Shown one piece after another: positions 6,438-13,714 of a DNA stretch of 14,082 nucleotides. The stretch lies in NCBI GenBank assembly GCA_002715545.1, contig PAZI01000006.1, positions 32,113 through 46,194 on the forward strand. The letters are read 5' to 3'. The DNA comes from Methanobacteriota archaeon (lineage in GTDB: Archaea > Thermoplasmatota > Poseidoniia > Poseidoniales > SP79). A program made the translations under genes and the position numbers. Every line of letters begins with the position of its first letter. Positions within the stretch are counted from its first letter, which is position 1. Under the pieces are notes generated by a model. The model made no database searches and was not told the origin of the DNA. It saw only the letters and a list, made by a program, of their open reading frames with translations.

Positions 6438-7744
6438 CAATCAGACCTGCCCGTTGACCCAAGACCTATTCTATTTGGGATTGAAGAACCGCGGTATAAA
6501 TTCCAGAGGTCGATGACCTGTCCCTGCCCTGAAAGGGCTTCTTCATGCTGGTCAAAACCATCATGCCTAACTGCAAGTACAACCGTGTCCCATCTATCTT
6601 CCAATGTTTGACCAATATTATTGCTCATTCCAATCACTCTATCTGCAACTTCAGGCCACACCTGAGTGTATGCATTCTTGTTAAGAAATGGATCACAGAG
6701 ATGGACTTCAAATCCTTTTTCTAGACATGCTTTAGTGAGATTCAAAGTGAATGACATTCGAAAATCATCGATGTTTTCCTTAAACGTGCAACCTGCAAGA
6801 AGTACACGCCGTCCTTTGATTCGATCGACGACCCATGGCACTAGATTCTGTGAAGAAAGAAGGGAGGTCATCCAAACGGAAGGGACTTCGCGCTGGGGTG
6901 TTACTTCTTGAAAGGCATATTCGAAGATGATGGGATCCTTGCCCAAACAATAGCCTGATACTGGTCCGGGAAGTGCCACGGAATTACGATCATATTCTTG
7001 ATTAGCGGCTTGGATGGCTTCAATGATGTCAACACCTGCGGCTTCTGCAGCCATGGCTGCGTCGTTCGAGAATGCAAATCGCGTATGGCGCCATGCGTTA
7101 TCGATGAGTTTGATAAATTCAGCAATCTCAGGGGTTGAGACAGGAATGAGGGGCCCACCAATCGCTTTGAAGATGGGACGAACAAGAGCAAGAGTGCTTT
7201 CCTGCATTGGCCCTATGATCTTCGGAAGGGTTCGCTCCTCTTTGATAGCTACACCCTCAACCAAACGTTCTGGAATGAATGCTGTGTGAAAATCAACGCC
7301 TTCCTCCAGGCCTGTAAGCTCGGAGATATGTTCTGAAATCTGACGCGTGGTTCCGACAGGAAGAGTGGTCCTCAAGATAATGACTCGGCCACGTATGATA
7401 TCACGTGAATGAAGTTCAGATATGATTTGATGGAGTAAGGTGAGGTCGGCGGGTTCGGGGAATGGGAGAACATGAATTCCGATTGTGATGACAATGGTGC
7501 CGACGTCTGAAAGATTAGAATCCTGTACTTCATCCCATGTCAAAGGAGTGAACGTTCTTTCAAGTGTCGAGGAGAGTAATTCGGGGAGACCTGGTTCATC
7601 GAATGGCACCTCACCACGTTGCAATCCTTGAACCGTAGATTGAGAGACATCAATGCCTCGCACGGATAAACCCGCATCTGCCATGACAAGAGAGACCGGT
7701 AGGCCAATGCGGCCAAGTCCAATGACAAGAACACTCTCGCCCAT
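6437..7744 (-). CDS. Nucleotide-sugar 6-dehydrogenase (UDP-glucose/GDP-mannose dehydrogenase family)
   Basis: 435 residues, the usual family length. These enzymes oxidise the C6 hydroxyl of an NDP-hexose to a carboxylate with two NAD+, making uronic acids for glycans. Domains in order: N-terminal NAD-binding Rossmann fold with VIGLGRIGLP (7-16); TTLPVGTT (126-133) and PERLVEG (158-164); central helical domain with KLIDNAW (212-218); catalytic Cys266 in GPVSGYCLGKDP (260-271); C-terminal UDP-binding domain with GCTFKENIDDFR (318-329). PERLVEG and the C-terminal motif are closer to the WecC/WbpA (UDP-N-acetylhexosamine) branch than to classical UDP-glucose dehydrogenase. The Cys motif differs from both textbook forms (GGHCIPVDP and GGSCFPKD). 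ATG 7744 lies 22 bases after the glycosyltransferase gene; the stop overlaps the epimerase start, so the two are translationally coupled. Substrate is inferred only to the level of an NDP-hexose. Confidence 0.93.
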   Translation of the reverse strand: MGESVLVIGLGRIGLPVSLVMADAGLSVRGIDVSQSTVQGLQRGEVPFDEPGLPELLSSTLERTFTPLTWDEVQDSNLSDVGTIVITIGIHVLPFPEPADLTLLHQIISELHSRDIIRGRVIILRTTLPVGTTRQISEHISELTGLEEGVDFHTAFIPERLVEGVAIKEERTLPKIIGPMQESTLALVRPIFKAIGGPLIPVSTPEIAEFIKLIDNAWRHTRFAFSNDAAMAAEAAGVDIIEAIQAANQEYDRNSVALPGPVSGYCLGKDPIIFEYAFQEVTPQREVPSVWMTSLLSSQNLVPWVVDRIKGRRVLLAGCTFKENIDDFRMSFTLNLTKACLEKGFEVHLCDPFLNKNAYTQVWPEVADRVIGMSNNIGQTLEDRWDTVVLAVRHDGFDQHEEALSGQGQVIDLWNLYRGSSIPNRIGLGSTGRSD

Positions 7745-7766
7745 ACCAAGCGGTCAAGTGACACCA

Positions 7767-9095
7767 TCATGATGGTTTCGTGGCAACAATAAGGGGCTTG
7801 AGATAATCGTGAATGCGACGGGCATAATCGGTTGGAGACATCCCAATGGCCTTGACCCGCAATCTTCCTGCAGCAGACCACATTCGGCGACAATCAGGAT
7901 CACCTGCTTGTTCAAGAGAGGAATGCCATTCAGAAATTGGAGCATCACGTGAGAGAAGGCGGCCAGAAACACCATCTTCAGTAGTCATCCTGAAACCTCC
8001 TTCATCAACAGCAATGACTGGAGTTCCGCAAGCATGAGCTTCTATTGGAGTAAGACCCATCGGTTCATGATGTGCGTGACTCACCATGGCACGGGCATGA
8101 CGGAAGACAGAAAGCATCTCCAATTGAGAAAGGCGAGGAAGGGGGCGGTAAGTGACGTTAAGGGAGGCAGCATGAGCTTCAAGCTTCTTGATATCTTCAG
8201 ATTCACCTCCGCCAATATGAGCGAGGGAGAATGGAGTGGATTCCAGCATGCTCAGAGTTTGCCAAGTTCCTTTGACCCACGAGGCCCGCCCAACCGTGAC
8301 CACGTACTCATCCTCGATGAGATCATGAGTCATGGAAACGTCATTCCACACGCTGATCTCTTTTGGCGTGGGCTCAAGAGTCCATTCAGATGTATCTATG
8401 CTATGTGGAAGTAATGTTGCTTCAGTGCGGTAAACCTCCGATATACGCTCTACAATCCATGGCGAATTGCCACTGATCAATCCTCCTGCATCGGTTATCC
8501 TTCGAACAAGTTGTTGATCCCGACGGCGTTGCTTAGAAAGCAAAAATGAAGTCAGCCACATTGGACGATTGAGAGTTCCATCAATCGTGCGATGAAGCAC
8601 ATCCTCGTAGAGACCTCGATGGGGTTCAAGCATGTGCAAATGGGTTGGAATTAAAGGTGGTAGCGAATTGAAGAGTTCAAGTGAACCTGGACCACTGACG
8701 ATATGGATTGCTTCAGCGTCATTCATCACATCATTCACCTTTGAATCTGACATCAGGTCCCCCCATGCCTTTGTCGAGGTCTGATTTCCTCGAGCCATAA
8801 TCTCAGCAAAGGGACCTGTGGGCTGATCCCACGGGGGGTCAGGACACAGAGTGGGAATATGTCCAACACCTGCTTCTTCCATCTCAGCGGGAGTTGGTGG
8901 ATGAAGAGTCAGTAATGTCACATCGAATATCTCATTCAGTGCATTGAGATTATTCAACAGATCGCGTTCGGCACCTCCTAACGTGCTAAACGTACCTTTT
9001 GCAACAACAAGGTGCGGCCGGTGCTTTGTCGGAGCGTCATCTGATGACGGCACGAGCGGCAGAGGTGGGCTCCACTTATCGGGATTGGTACACAC
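7767..9095 (-). CDS. Glycosyltransferase family 4 (GT-B fold)
   Basis: 442 residues. GT4 enzymes are retaining glycosyltransferases that move a sugar from an activated donor to a lipid carrier, glycan or other acceptor. Seen: N-terminal strand HLVVAKG (28-34) then GGAERDL (40-46), the typical start of a GT4 acceptor domain; in the C-terminal domain VGRASWVKG (268-276), a donor-phosphate region; the E-x7-E signature from E344 to E352 in HEPMGLTPIE; then ACGTPVIAVDEGG (355-367). No signal peptide or membrane helix; probably cytoplasmic or membrane-associated. The start is GTG 9095: an in-frame TAG at 9134-9132 and no ATG between leave it as the best choice, and the true core begins near residue 27. 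It appears to be the first gene of the minus-strand sugar operon and diverges from the quinone oxidoreductase. Donor and acceptor are not readable. Confidence 0.92.
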   Translation of the reverse strand: MCTNPDKWSPPLPLVPSSDDAPTKHRPHLVVAKGTFSTLGGAERDLLNNLNALNEIFDVTLLTLHPPTPAEMEEAGVGHIPTLCPDPPWDQPTGPFAEIMARGNQTSTKAWGDLMSDSKVNDVMNDAEAIHIVSGPGSLELFNSLPPLIPTHLHMLEPHRGLYEDVLHRTIDGTLNRPMWLTSFLLSKQRRRDQQLVRRITDAGGLISGNSPWIVERISEVYRTEATLLPHSIDTSEWTLEPTPKEISVWNDVSMTHDLIEDEYVVTVGRASWVKGTWQTLSMLESTPFSLAHIGGGESEDIKKLEAHAASLNVTYRPLPRLSQLEMLSVFRHARAMVSHAHHEPMGLTPIEAHACGTPVIAVDEGGFRMTTEDGVSGRLLSRDAPISEWHSSLEQAGDPDCRRMWSAAGRLRVKAIGMSPTDYARRIHDYLKPLIVATKPS

Positions 9096-9133
9096 CGTGC
9101 CATTGATGGATGTTGGATGAACGTTGCCAAACT
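9096..9133. promoter_or_regulatory. Very short divergent intergenic region, promoters not resolvable
   Basis: Only 38 bases separate the GTG of the glycosyltransferase gene from the preferred ATG 9134 of the oxidoreductase gene. Both must be transcribed outward from here or from inside the neighbouring coding sequence. I see no good TATA box on either strand; CTTATC at 9075-9080 and CATAG on the minus strand near 9132 are weak. No Shine-Dalgarno precedes either start, so leaderless transcripts are likely. Confidence 0.3.
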
Positions 9134-10147
9134 ATGCGACGAATGGTTGTGACCAAGAATGGAGATCCGAGCGTCATTGAGATTCAAGAGATAGATGACA
9201 TCAGACCTAATTCTGATGAGGTCGTTATCGAGACTGCTTTTGCAGGAGTGAATTTTGCAGATTGTCTCATGAGATTGGGTATATATCGACCAAGGCCCAA
9301 GCCGCCATTCACACCGGGATATGAATTGTCGGGAACTATCACTGCAGTAGGGGAAGGAGTAGAGGGAATGGAAGTGGGGCAGCGCGTCGTCGCTGCAACG
9401 CCGAATGGTGCCCAGGCATCTCACGTCGCCGTGCGTGCAAAACGGTGTTTTTCTGTGCCAGATCAGATCAGTCTGGAAACCGCTGCGGCAGTACCAGTTA
9501 CATATCTCACAGCATGGCACATGCTCGTCCATCTTGGGAACTTACAATCAGAAGAATCTGTATTGATTCACGGTGCTGCAGGGGGTGTTGGAACTGCAGC
9601 CACACAAATATGTCAAATGCATGGGGTTGAGCGAATTTTCGGTACTGCCTCTGCAAGTAAACGGGAAGCTGTAACTGAATTTGGCGTCCATTTCATCGAC
9701 CGGAATAACGAGGATTTCGTTGCCGTAGTGCGTGAAATGACAAAGGGCGAAGGGGTAGACCACATTCTTGATCCAATAGGTGGAACGAATATGAGGAGAA
9801 GTCTCTCTACTCTTGCACACGGAGGGCGGCTCTATGCCTTCGGCCTATCGGAAGCAGCACCGGCAGCCAGATTCAAACCCATGAAAGCAATCAGGGCCTT
9901 GCGGCGCATGCCAAAACTCAGGCCGACCATCATGATGAGTAGGAATCAGGGTGTGTTTGGAGTACATATTGGAACTTTCACACGCGAAGCAATCTTACGA
10001 TCACACATGAAAAGCATCATCGCTGGTGTCGAATCTGGTGTTTTGAAGCCCGTAATAGATTCTGTCATTCCTCTGGATGAGGCTGCTAAAGCCCATCAGC
10101 GCATGCACGATGGTCTCAACGTAGGCAAGATTCTGCTGCAGCCATGA
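9134..10147 (+). CDS. Quinone oxidoreductase / VAT-1-like zinc-free MDR alcohol dehydrogenase
   Basis: 337 residues from ATG 9134. A longer form from ATG 9110 (8 extra residues) is possible, and so is ATG 9143; family members usually begin about where MRRMVVTKNG does. Medium-chain reductases of this branch transfer hydride from NADPH to quinones, enones or similar carbonyls, in the cytoplasm. Seen: the VNFAD motif (39-43); the segment LMRLGIYRPRPKPP (45-58) followed by PGYELSGTI (61-69), very like VAT-1/zeta-crystallin proteins; nucleotide-binding GAAGGVGTAA (147-156); and a C-terminal AAKAHQRMHDG (317-327) typical of the family. The structural-zinc Cys cluster and catalytic Zn ligands of alcohol dehydrogenases are absent. 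It is transcribed away from the sugar operon. A weak 5-bp hairpin GATAG-AATA-CTATC (10179-10192) lies after its stop. Natural substrate is unknown. Confidence 0.92.
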   Translation: MRRMVVTKNGDPSVIEIQEIDDIRPNSDEVVIETAFAGVNFADCLMRLGIYRPRPKPPFTPGYELSGTITAVGEGVEGMEVGQRVVAATPNGAQASHVAVRAKRCFSVPDQISLETAAAVPVTYLTAWHMLVHLGNLQSEESVLIHGAAGGVGTAATQICQMHGVERIFGTASASKREAVTEFGVHFIDRNNEDFVAVVREMTKGEGVDHILDPIGGTNMRRSLSTLAHGGRLYAFGLSEAAPAARFKPMKAIRALRRMPKLRPTIMMSRNQGVFGVHIGTFTREAILRSHMKSIIAGVESGVLKPVIDSVIPLDEAAKAHQRMHDGLNVGKILLQP

Positions 10148-10206
10148 ACTATCTCACCATTTCATCCGATGTTGATACGATAGAATACTATCAATTCCCG
10201 ATATCA

Positions 10207-10215
10207 TTGTATATC
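10207..10215 (+). promoter_or_regulatory. Probable TATA box of the DUF4177-like gene
   Basis: TTGTATATC lies in the 87-base gap after the oxidoreductase, with its core centred about 23 bases before ATG 10235. Archaeal TATA boxes sit about 26 bases before the transcription start, so this predicts a start at or next to the ATG, i.e. a leaderless mRNA. There is no Shine-Dalgarno before this ATG, which agrees. The preceding ATATC at 10201-10205 repeats the same five bases and could be an alternative or part of an operator. Confidence 0.45.
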
Positions 10216-10234
10216 AGGCAAACATTCTGAATGT

Positions 10235-10708
10235 ATGAAAGAATGGGAATATGCTGCGTTGGTCCCAGCGGGGAGTAGTGACTCATGGTCATTGAATCAA
10301 AAAAGTGGCTCATACAACATATTGATTGAGATCGAACTGAATGACCCATTAGAAGACGTAGGCTCTGAGTGGAAAAAAGTAGGCGAGGGCGTCTACAGGC
10401 TTGAGGTAGGAAAGATTTCTTGGTCAGGATTCAATGATTTCATCCAGGTCAGCGAGGAAATCGATGAGGCTGTTGCAACAGGGCAAGAAAGTGTCGAGAA
10501 GATCTTGGGCGAATCAATTGTATCAAGGGCCGAGTTGATTGAAGAGGGAGAAAGACCTGAAAGCATCTACACGAAAACGGATCTACTCACCCTTCTGAAC
10601 ACCGCTGGCGAGGATGGATGGGAGCTAAATGGAGACATTACTCTTCAGAATGGAGAGAATGAAGGTAGCGAAATGAAACTCCTTCTTATGCGAAGAGACA
10701 TCACATAA
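10235..10708 (+). CDS. Small DUF4177-like protein with central insertion
   Basis: 157 residues, no signal peptide or membrane helix, acidic. The first residues, MKEWEYAALVP, and a C-terminal block LLTLLNTAGEDGWELNG (117-133) followed by a strand KLLLMRRD (148-155) match the pattern of DUF4177 proteins, which are normally about 50-70 residues: an N-terminal strand starting with a W/Y-E-Y motif, a helix, then G-W-E-L and a closing strand ending in basic residues. Here about 95 residues (roughly 15-110) separate the two halves. This middle part has a beta hairpin-like stretch (28-62) and a helix (66-104) and is not recognised. DUF4177 has no established function. The gene ends in TAA, the only one in the window not ending in TGA, and converges on the surface protein gene with a 24-base gap. 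The family link is by eye, moderate confidence; the gene itself is likely real. Confidence 0.75.
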   Translation: MKEWEYAALVPAGSSDSWSLNQKSGSYNILIEIELNDPLEDVGSEWKKVGEGVYRLEVGKISWSGFNDFIQVSEEIDEAVATGQESVEKILGESIVSRAELIEEGERPESIYTKTDLLTLLNTAGEDGWELNGDITLQNGENEGSEMKLLLMRRDIT

Positions 10709-10714
10709 CATGGC

Positions 10715-10730
10715 CTGAAATATGATTCAG
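10715..10730. terminator. Weak hairpin in the convergent gap
   Basis: CTGAA (10715-10719) and TTCAG (10726-10730) form a 5-bp stem with a 6-base AT-rich loop, filling most of the 24 bases between two convergent stop codons. No T-run follows on either strand. It could mark both 3' ends but is short enough to be chance. Confidence 0.25.
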
Positions 10731-10732
10731 AA

Positions 10733-13714
10733 TCACTCAAAGGTTGTATCTTCTTCATCATCCGTCGGAGTGATTCTCGGTACAATGATAATTGCAGCCG
10801 CAGCAAGCGCGATGATTCCAGTTCCGATCAACGCCCAGACAATTGAAGATGCGGTCTCTTGGGAAACACCAGCAACAACTGATTGGTCATCTGGATTGAC
10901 AATCATGAGAGTGATTGTGGATGTCGATTGAGCGCTATTCACATCAACAAATCTAACCACGATAGGATACTCACCACCTGGTAGACCATCTCGAACAGGG
11001 ATGTTCGCACCATATGTTCCATTCTTTGTATCAAGCACATCAAGAGGTTGCCAACCTGAATCATTACCAAGGTCAGCCAACATGACTTGAGCAAGTAGAA
11101 TGCCATCGGGGTCTGTGACCGTGACGCGTAGAATGACCAATTCTACCTGACTCGGTTCAGAACGATCTATGACGTATTGAGAGAGTGATAAGTCGGTAAT
11201 CCTAGGGGCATCATTGTTCACGACAAGACTTACTGGGGAACGCACTACACTCATGGCTCCATGGGAATCAATCAAACGGATGAGGGGGGAGAAATGACCC
11301 GGTATGACGCCTTCTGGAATTGTAACCATTGCAACCCAAGCACCGTCTGAAATTCGTTTTGTAGCGCTGATGAGATTACCTCTAACTTCTGTGAAATCGA
11401 CTTCTACTGAAGCCACACCTGCTTCATCAGTAGCGATAATCGTGATAGTCACCTCTTCTCCCCGATCTATCTCTGTGAGATTGAATGTGACGGAATCAAG
11501 TGTCGGTGCGGCTTCAGTGAGGATGATGTCAACGAGTGACGTTGTTGTAACACCAAATACATCAACCGCAGTAATCACTCCCGAAAAGATACCGCGTTGG
11601 TCAACATCGAGTTGTACGGATACACTCCAGGTTCCATCTACCGATAGCCGATCTCCATCTATTCCACGATCGTTCATTGCAAGATGGATGATGTCAAGAT
11701 CTTCTGAATGGATTTCGACATACTCAACATTTCGCTCAGCATCAAATACATCAACGTCGATGTTCCCTAGGCGACCATCATTGAACAAGCCGTCCCTTAG
11801 GCTGAGGTCCCCGATAACCGGGGCAGTGTTCTGTTCGCTGCTCACAATTGATGGATTGAGGACTGCAATGAGGGTGTGTTGCTCAAATATCGTTTCAGTC
11901 AAGCCCAATGATTGGATGTGGGTTTCATGAGCAATCAATCCAGTCAATGGGCCGTTTCGAATCGTCGCACCCTCGGCATTACCCCCAGTCATGTAAGGTC
12001 CCGTCCAGTGTATCACTTCGATGCCTGGGATGCCTGCAACTGTCTCAGTATCAATTATTCCAAATGTAATGCACATGTGACGCGTATCGATTTCTGATAG
12101 ACAGATTGTATCACCTAGTTGGGGCACGCGGGGTACTAGGCCTCGTGCTTGACGAAGATCGAATTCACCGAATGCTGAATTTGATTCAATGTCAACATTC
12201 TCGATAGGGATGGGGGAGCGTTCTGGCTTCTCCGAACCTTCTGAAGGATCTGCACCTGTCTGAACCCATTCGATGAATATCGTTCGATTGTTCCAACCAG
12301 TTTCCCTGACGTCATGTGTAATCGTTTCATTCTGATAGGCTTCAATTCCAAAGATGGGCGCGAATTGGCCTATCGAGCCACCTGTGATATTATTCCAACG
12401 TTGATCACGAATTCGATTCACTTCGAAAGCCACACCACTGGCATTGGTATCTTGGAGGGTGTCTTCGATACTTCGAACTTGCCCGAATGTGCCTTCTACG
12501 TCTCCTGAATATGTGCCACTGTAGTGGAGTGTATCAGCTAAGGTCAAGCCACCTCGCTCGATTTGTAACAAATCATGGATTGTTGCATTGATGATGACTA
12601 TGATTCCATCTTCCTCGATATTAGCATCAATAAACCCGTAGCCGTCAATCACATAGGATGAATCAATGATGACTGTATTTTCAATAACTTCTGAGAATTC
12701 AAAATCATCAATATATTGAGTGACCCTCAGATCATCATCGATGATCCTAATGACAAGATCGCCTTCAACAATGAGGCGCTGAGCTTCACGCACACCATCT
12801 TGGTCGACATATCCGAAGGAAAGGCGGGCAATCTCACCAGTGGCGCTCATGCTTCCATCTTCGCCACCTCGTTGGCGACCATCGTTGGTTTCTTGATCTT
12901 CATCGGATTCTGCAGATGCCTCATTCACTTTTTCTCCATCTGTTGAAATTTCACCGGATGCACTGATGTTGAATTGTTCAGTTACACTACCCTCGTCCCA
13001 ATATCGAACCCATCGTGCATCATGAACGGTGCCATTCAATCTTGCACCATCATCAAAAGCTCCAATATCGCCCAACATGTTCCCCGAACCTGAAAATTCG
13101 TAACCTTCGAAAGTAACAATACCTGCAGATGATGTCAAATTCCTCCACACATCATCGAGTTCTAATTCAAACATAAGGGATTGATCACCTGATGGTTCTG
13201 AGACTATCATCCTCCCAGATCCTCCTTCCTCACGTAGCAACTCACCGTTCGCATCCCTAATCTGCCAGCCGGAGGCATTGAATGATAGGTCAAAACGGCC
13301 ATTATCTCCATACTGTTCAACCCATATCTCAGATGTGAAAGCGACCTCATGTGGAACTCCAGGTTCATTCCAAGCAACTACATCAAGAGAACGAGTGATT
13401 TGCATAGTTTGATCGGTCTCATCATTTCCATCAATGATGATATCAACTACATCCCCAAAAATCAATGGTTCACTGAGATTGAAAAGGGTTGGAGCGGTTT
13501 CATTCCAGCCTGTGATATTTGCAGGGGCACCATTGATGGTCGCAGCGATTGACCAATTCCAGTCATTTGATGGAAGGTCTATGATCTCGTAGACGTGCCA
13601 ACCATCAAACCAATGTGTGATAATCGATGCTTGTTCATCAGTCTCTTCACTTTGTCCTGTCACGAACGAAGCGAAGACGAGGCAACCCAACACAAAGAGA
13701 GTCGTACGCCTCAT
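10733..13714 (-). CDS. Large secreted, C-terminally anchored surface protein with Ig-like domains
   Basis: 993 residues. The start is ATG 13714, overlapping the stop of the upstream gene as ATGA. Residues 1-20 are a Sec signal peptide (RR, then a hydrophobic core, cleavage probably near VTG-Q); there is no lipobox, and C11 lies within the core. Residues 21-620 are beta-rich and unrecognised, with an acidic disordered linker at 260-292. Three Ig/cadherin-like beta sandwiches follow (about 630-733, 735-832, 834-941), each with the Asp/Gly-rich turns of such domains, for example VTVTDPDGI (864-872). Residues 957-979 form one transmembrane helix, then a short tail ending in acidic residues. This is a type I surface protein facing outward. 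It carries 15 N-X-S/T sequons, all outside the membrane, and only two mature cysteines (538, 548). Likely role: adhesion, S-layer or envelope component; no catalytic motif is seen. Transcribed with the DUF6015-like gene. Confidence 0.88.
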   Translation of the reverse strand: MRRTTLFVLGCLVFASFVTGQSEETDEQASIITHWFDGWHVYEIIDLPSNDWNWSIAATINGAPANITGWNETAPTLFNLSEPLIFGDVVDIIIDGNDETDQTMQITRSLDVVAWNEPGVPHEVAFTSEIWVEQYGDNGRFDLSFNASGWQIRDANGELLREEGGSGRMIVSEPSGDQSLMFELELDDVWRNLTSSAGIVTFEGYEFSGSGNMLGDIGAFDDGARLNGTVHDARWVRYWDEGSVTEQFNISASGEISTDGEKVNEASAESDEDQETNDGRQRGGEDGSMSATGEIARLSFGYVDQDGVREAQRLIVEGDLVIRIIDDDLRVTQYIDDFEFSEVIENTVIIDSSYVIDGYGFIDANIEEDGIIVIINATIHDLLQIERGGLTLADTLHYSGTYSGDVEGTFGQVRSIEDTLQDTNASGVAFEVNRIRDQRWNNITGGSIGQFAPIFGIEAYQNETITHDVRETGWNNRTIFIEWVQTGADPSEGSEKPERSPIPIENVDIESNSAFGEFDLRQARGLVPRVPQLGDTICLSEIDTRHMCITFGIIDTETVAGIPGIEVIHWTGPYMTGGNAEGATIRNGPLTGLIAHETHIQSLGLTETIFEQHTLIAVLNPSIVSSEQNTAPVIGDLSLRDGLFNDGRLGNIDVDVFDAERNVEYVEIHSEDLDIIHLAMNDRGIDGDRLSVDGTWSVSVQLDVDQRGIFSGVITAVDVFGVTTTSLVDIILTEAAPTLDSVTFNLTEIDRGEEVTITIIATDEAGVASVEVDFTEVRGNLISATKRISDGAWVAMVTIPEGVIPGHFSPLIRLIDSHGAMSVVRSPVSLVVNNDAPRITDLSLSQYVIDRSEPSQVELVILRVTVTDPDGILLAQVMLADLGNDSGWQPLDVLDTKNGTYGANIPVRDGLPGGEYPIVVRFVDVNSAQSTSTITLMIVNPDDQSVVAGVSQETASSIVWALIGTGIIALAAAAIIIVPRITPTDDEEDTTFE

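Noticed and set aside
8034..8414. 126-codon open frame on the plus strand inside the glycosyltransferase gene
   Set aside because: It lies wholly antisense to a clear GT4 gene, has no recognisable motif or ribosome-binding site, and its composition follows from the opposite strand.
8978..9532. 184-codon minus-strand frame spanning the glycosyltransferase start and the oxidoreductase
   Set aside because: Cys- and His-rich, low-likelihood product overlapping two well-supported genes; it is a shadow of both.
10179..10192. GATAG-AATA-CTATC hairpin after the oxidoreductase as a terminator
   Set aside because: The stem is only 5 AT-rich base pairs with no T-run after it; listed only in passing within the gene entry.
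11304..11930. 208-codon plus-strand frame inside the surface protein gene
   Set aside because: The product is Ser/Thr/Arg-rich antisense of Ig-like domains, typical of a mirror frame opposite Asp/Glu/Val-rich coding sequence.
13211..13714. Possible lipoprotein signal in the surface protein because of Cys11
   Set aside because: C11 is in the middle of the hydrophobic core, the surrounding residues do not form a lipobox, and a C-terminal membrane anchor is present.
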